DNA from: Pseudomonadota bacterium
Lineage (GTDB): Bacteria > Pseudomonadota > Gammaproteobacteria > Burkholderiales > Burkholderiaceae_D
Length of the DNA stretch: 6,541 nucleotides
NCBI GenBank assembly: GCA_023435945.1
Contig: JAEZLB010000338.1
Coordinates: 1-6,541 of the forward strand
Direction: 5' to 3'
Positions 6,501-6,541 of this stretch are shown one piece after another (position 1 is the first letter of the stretch; each line of letters starts with the position of its first letter). The notes under the pieces were generated by a model, which ran no database searches, was not told the origin of the DNA, and saw only the letters and a list, made by a program, of their open reading frames with translations. The translations under genes and the position numbers were made by a program.

Positions 6501-6541
6501 TACTCACCCTGTACGTGGTGCCCCCTGTATATGAAATGCTG
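3527..6541 (+). CDS. RND multidrug efflux permease, HAE1 family (C-terminus cut by window end)
   Basis: This inner-membrane proton/drug antiporter works as a trimer and exports substrates through the adaptor and an outer-membrane channel. The frame is open for 1005 codons to the last base. Family members usually have about 1010-1050 residues, so only the tail is missing. The first membrane helix is at about 11-29 and the first large periplasmic loop runs to about 333. Helices 2-6 fall at about 335-485, helix 7 at about 524-545, the second large loop up to about 845, and helices 8-12 at about 847-1005. The proton relay is complete by alignment to AcrB: Asp401 and Asp402 (GLVVDDAIVVLEN), Lys917 (LITKHGILIVEFA), Arg947 and Thr954 (RLRPILMTTG). 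VDDAIVVLEN in helix 4 marks the hydrophobe/drug class and not the heavy-metal CzcA class. The gene forms an operon with the adaptor. Drug specificity cannot be read from the sequence. Confidence 0.95.
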   Translation, partial: MGLSDICIRRPVFATVMSLIIMLIGLVSYQKLSVREYPKIDEPVVTVTTTYPGASAEVVESQVTKILEDSIAGIDGIDVLSSISRSEQSQITVRFRLEKDPDSGANDVRDRVSRVRSKLPESVNESVIAKTEADASPVMWLSFSSNTLSSLDITDLANRIVKPRLQMLPGAADVRINGDRQYSMRIWLDRDRLAAYQLTTADVENALRAQNVEVPAGRIESSQREFSVVSQTDLVSVAEFENIVVRQVDGYPVRMRDVARVEVAPASERSSVRFNGKQAVSLGIIRQATANPLELGAYVKAELPKINEDLASYGVEVNISNDTTVFIEESIKSVYQTIIEAVILVALMVFVFLRSVRASIIPLVTIPVSLIGAFAIMAVAGFTINTLTLLALVLAIGLVVDDAIVVLENIYRHIEEGMKPVQAALKGVKEIGFAVIAMTLTLAAVFAPVAFTPGRTGRLFAEFALTLAGAVIVSGFVALTLSPMMCSVLLKHQNKKHGKIYMAIEHGLDGIAQAYHRTLNWALSVRWAVALLYVATIAGMVWLGMNMKRELSPIEDRGMIFTSISAPEGSSLAYTEKYARQVEDAVADIPEIDRVFVVAGNPTVERGIAFFRTTPWGERERSTIELAKELQPKLAAIPGVTAFANPPPSLGQSSRDRPVSFVVTTTASYQELDDMVKKIMAEASKNPGLTNIDSDLRLNKPQIAVTVDRDRAADAGVSVETVARTLETMLGGRNVTRFKRGSDQYDVIVQIEKEERGSPDEINNIFVRSKDDRMIPLSSLVQVTETVAPRELNHFAQRRAAIITAGLTPEYSQGEALDFMEATARQVMEPGFATDLSGSAREFRTASGGLMVTFLLALAFIYLVLAAQFESFVDPFIIMLTVPLSMAGALLALYLTGGTLNIYSQIGLITLIGLITKHGILIVEFANQLRDQGYAVRDAVVESCRLRLRPILMTTGTMVLGSLPLALASGAGAESRSQIGWVIVGGMSLGTVLTLYVVPPVYEML

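Overview
The window looks like chromosomal DNA of a moderately GC-rich Gram-negative proteobacterium. A betaproteobacterium is my best guess, from the protein sequences and gene order, but this cannot be proven from the window. The gene order gloB (leftward) / SAM-methyltransferase / rnhA (rightward) matches the E. coli gloB-yafS-rnhA cluster, where dnaQ follows. Here dnaQ is absent at that position and an RND-type multidrug efflux operon begins directly after rnhA.

Layout from left to right. Positions 1-83 (minus) hold only the first 27 codons of an exported protein with a clear signal peptide. Positions 84-255 are intergenic and carry a likely promoter for that gene. Its -35 element lies inside one of two near-identical copies of the palindrome TTGACGCGTCAA. 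Positions 256-1068 (minus) encode glyoxalase II, GloB. Positions 1072-1851 (plus) encode a class I methyltransferase-like protein with a degenerate SAM motif I. It starts head-to-head with gloB, with only about 3 bases between the start codons. Positions 1838-2293 (plus) encode ribonuclease HI, overlapping the methyltransferase gene by 14 bases. After a 58-base gap come a membrane-anchored periplasmic adaptor (2352-3515) and an HAE1-type RND permease (3527 to the window end). The permease has 1005 codons visible and probably lacks only its last few to few tens of residues.

The genes form three functional units: detoxification of methylglyoxal through the glutathione pathway (GloB), RNA-DNA hybrid removal (RnhA, probably co-transcribed with the methyltransferase), and proton-driven tripartite drug efflux. 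The efflux unit needs an outer-membrane TolC-like channel, which is not in this window and may lie just downstream.

Most of the window is ordinary core-genome content. I see no mobile element, CRISPR array, tRNA or rRNA, and no evidence for a wholly new system. The observations most worth checking are the twin palindromes at 168-208, a start-stop codon pair with a well-placed ribosome binding site at 87-106, the very compact divergent gloB/methyltransferase start region, and the replacement of dnaQ by an efflux operon.
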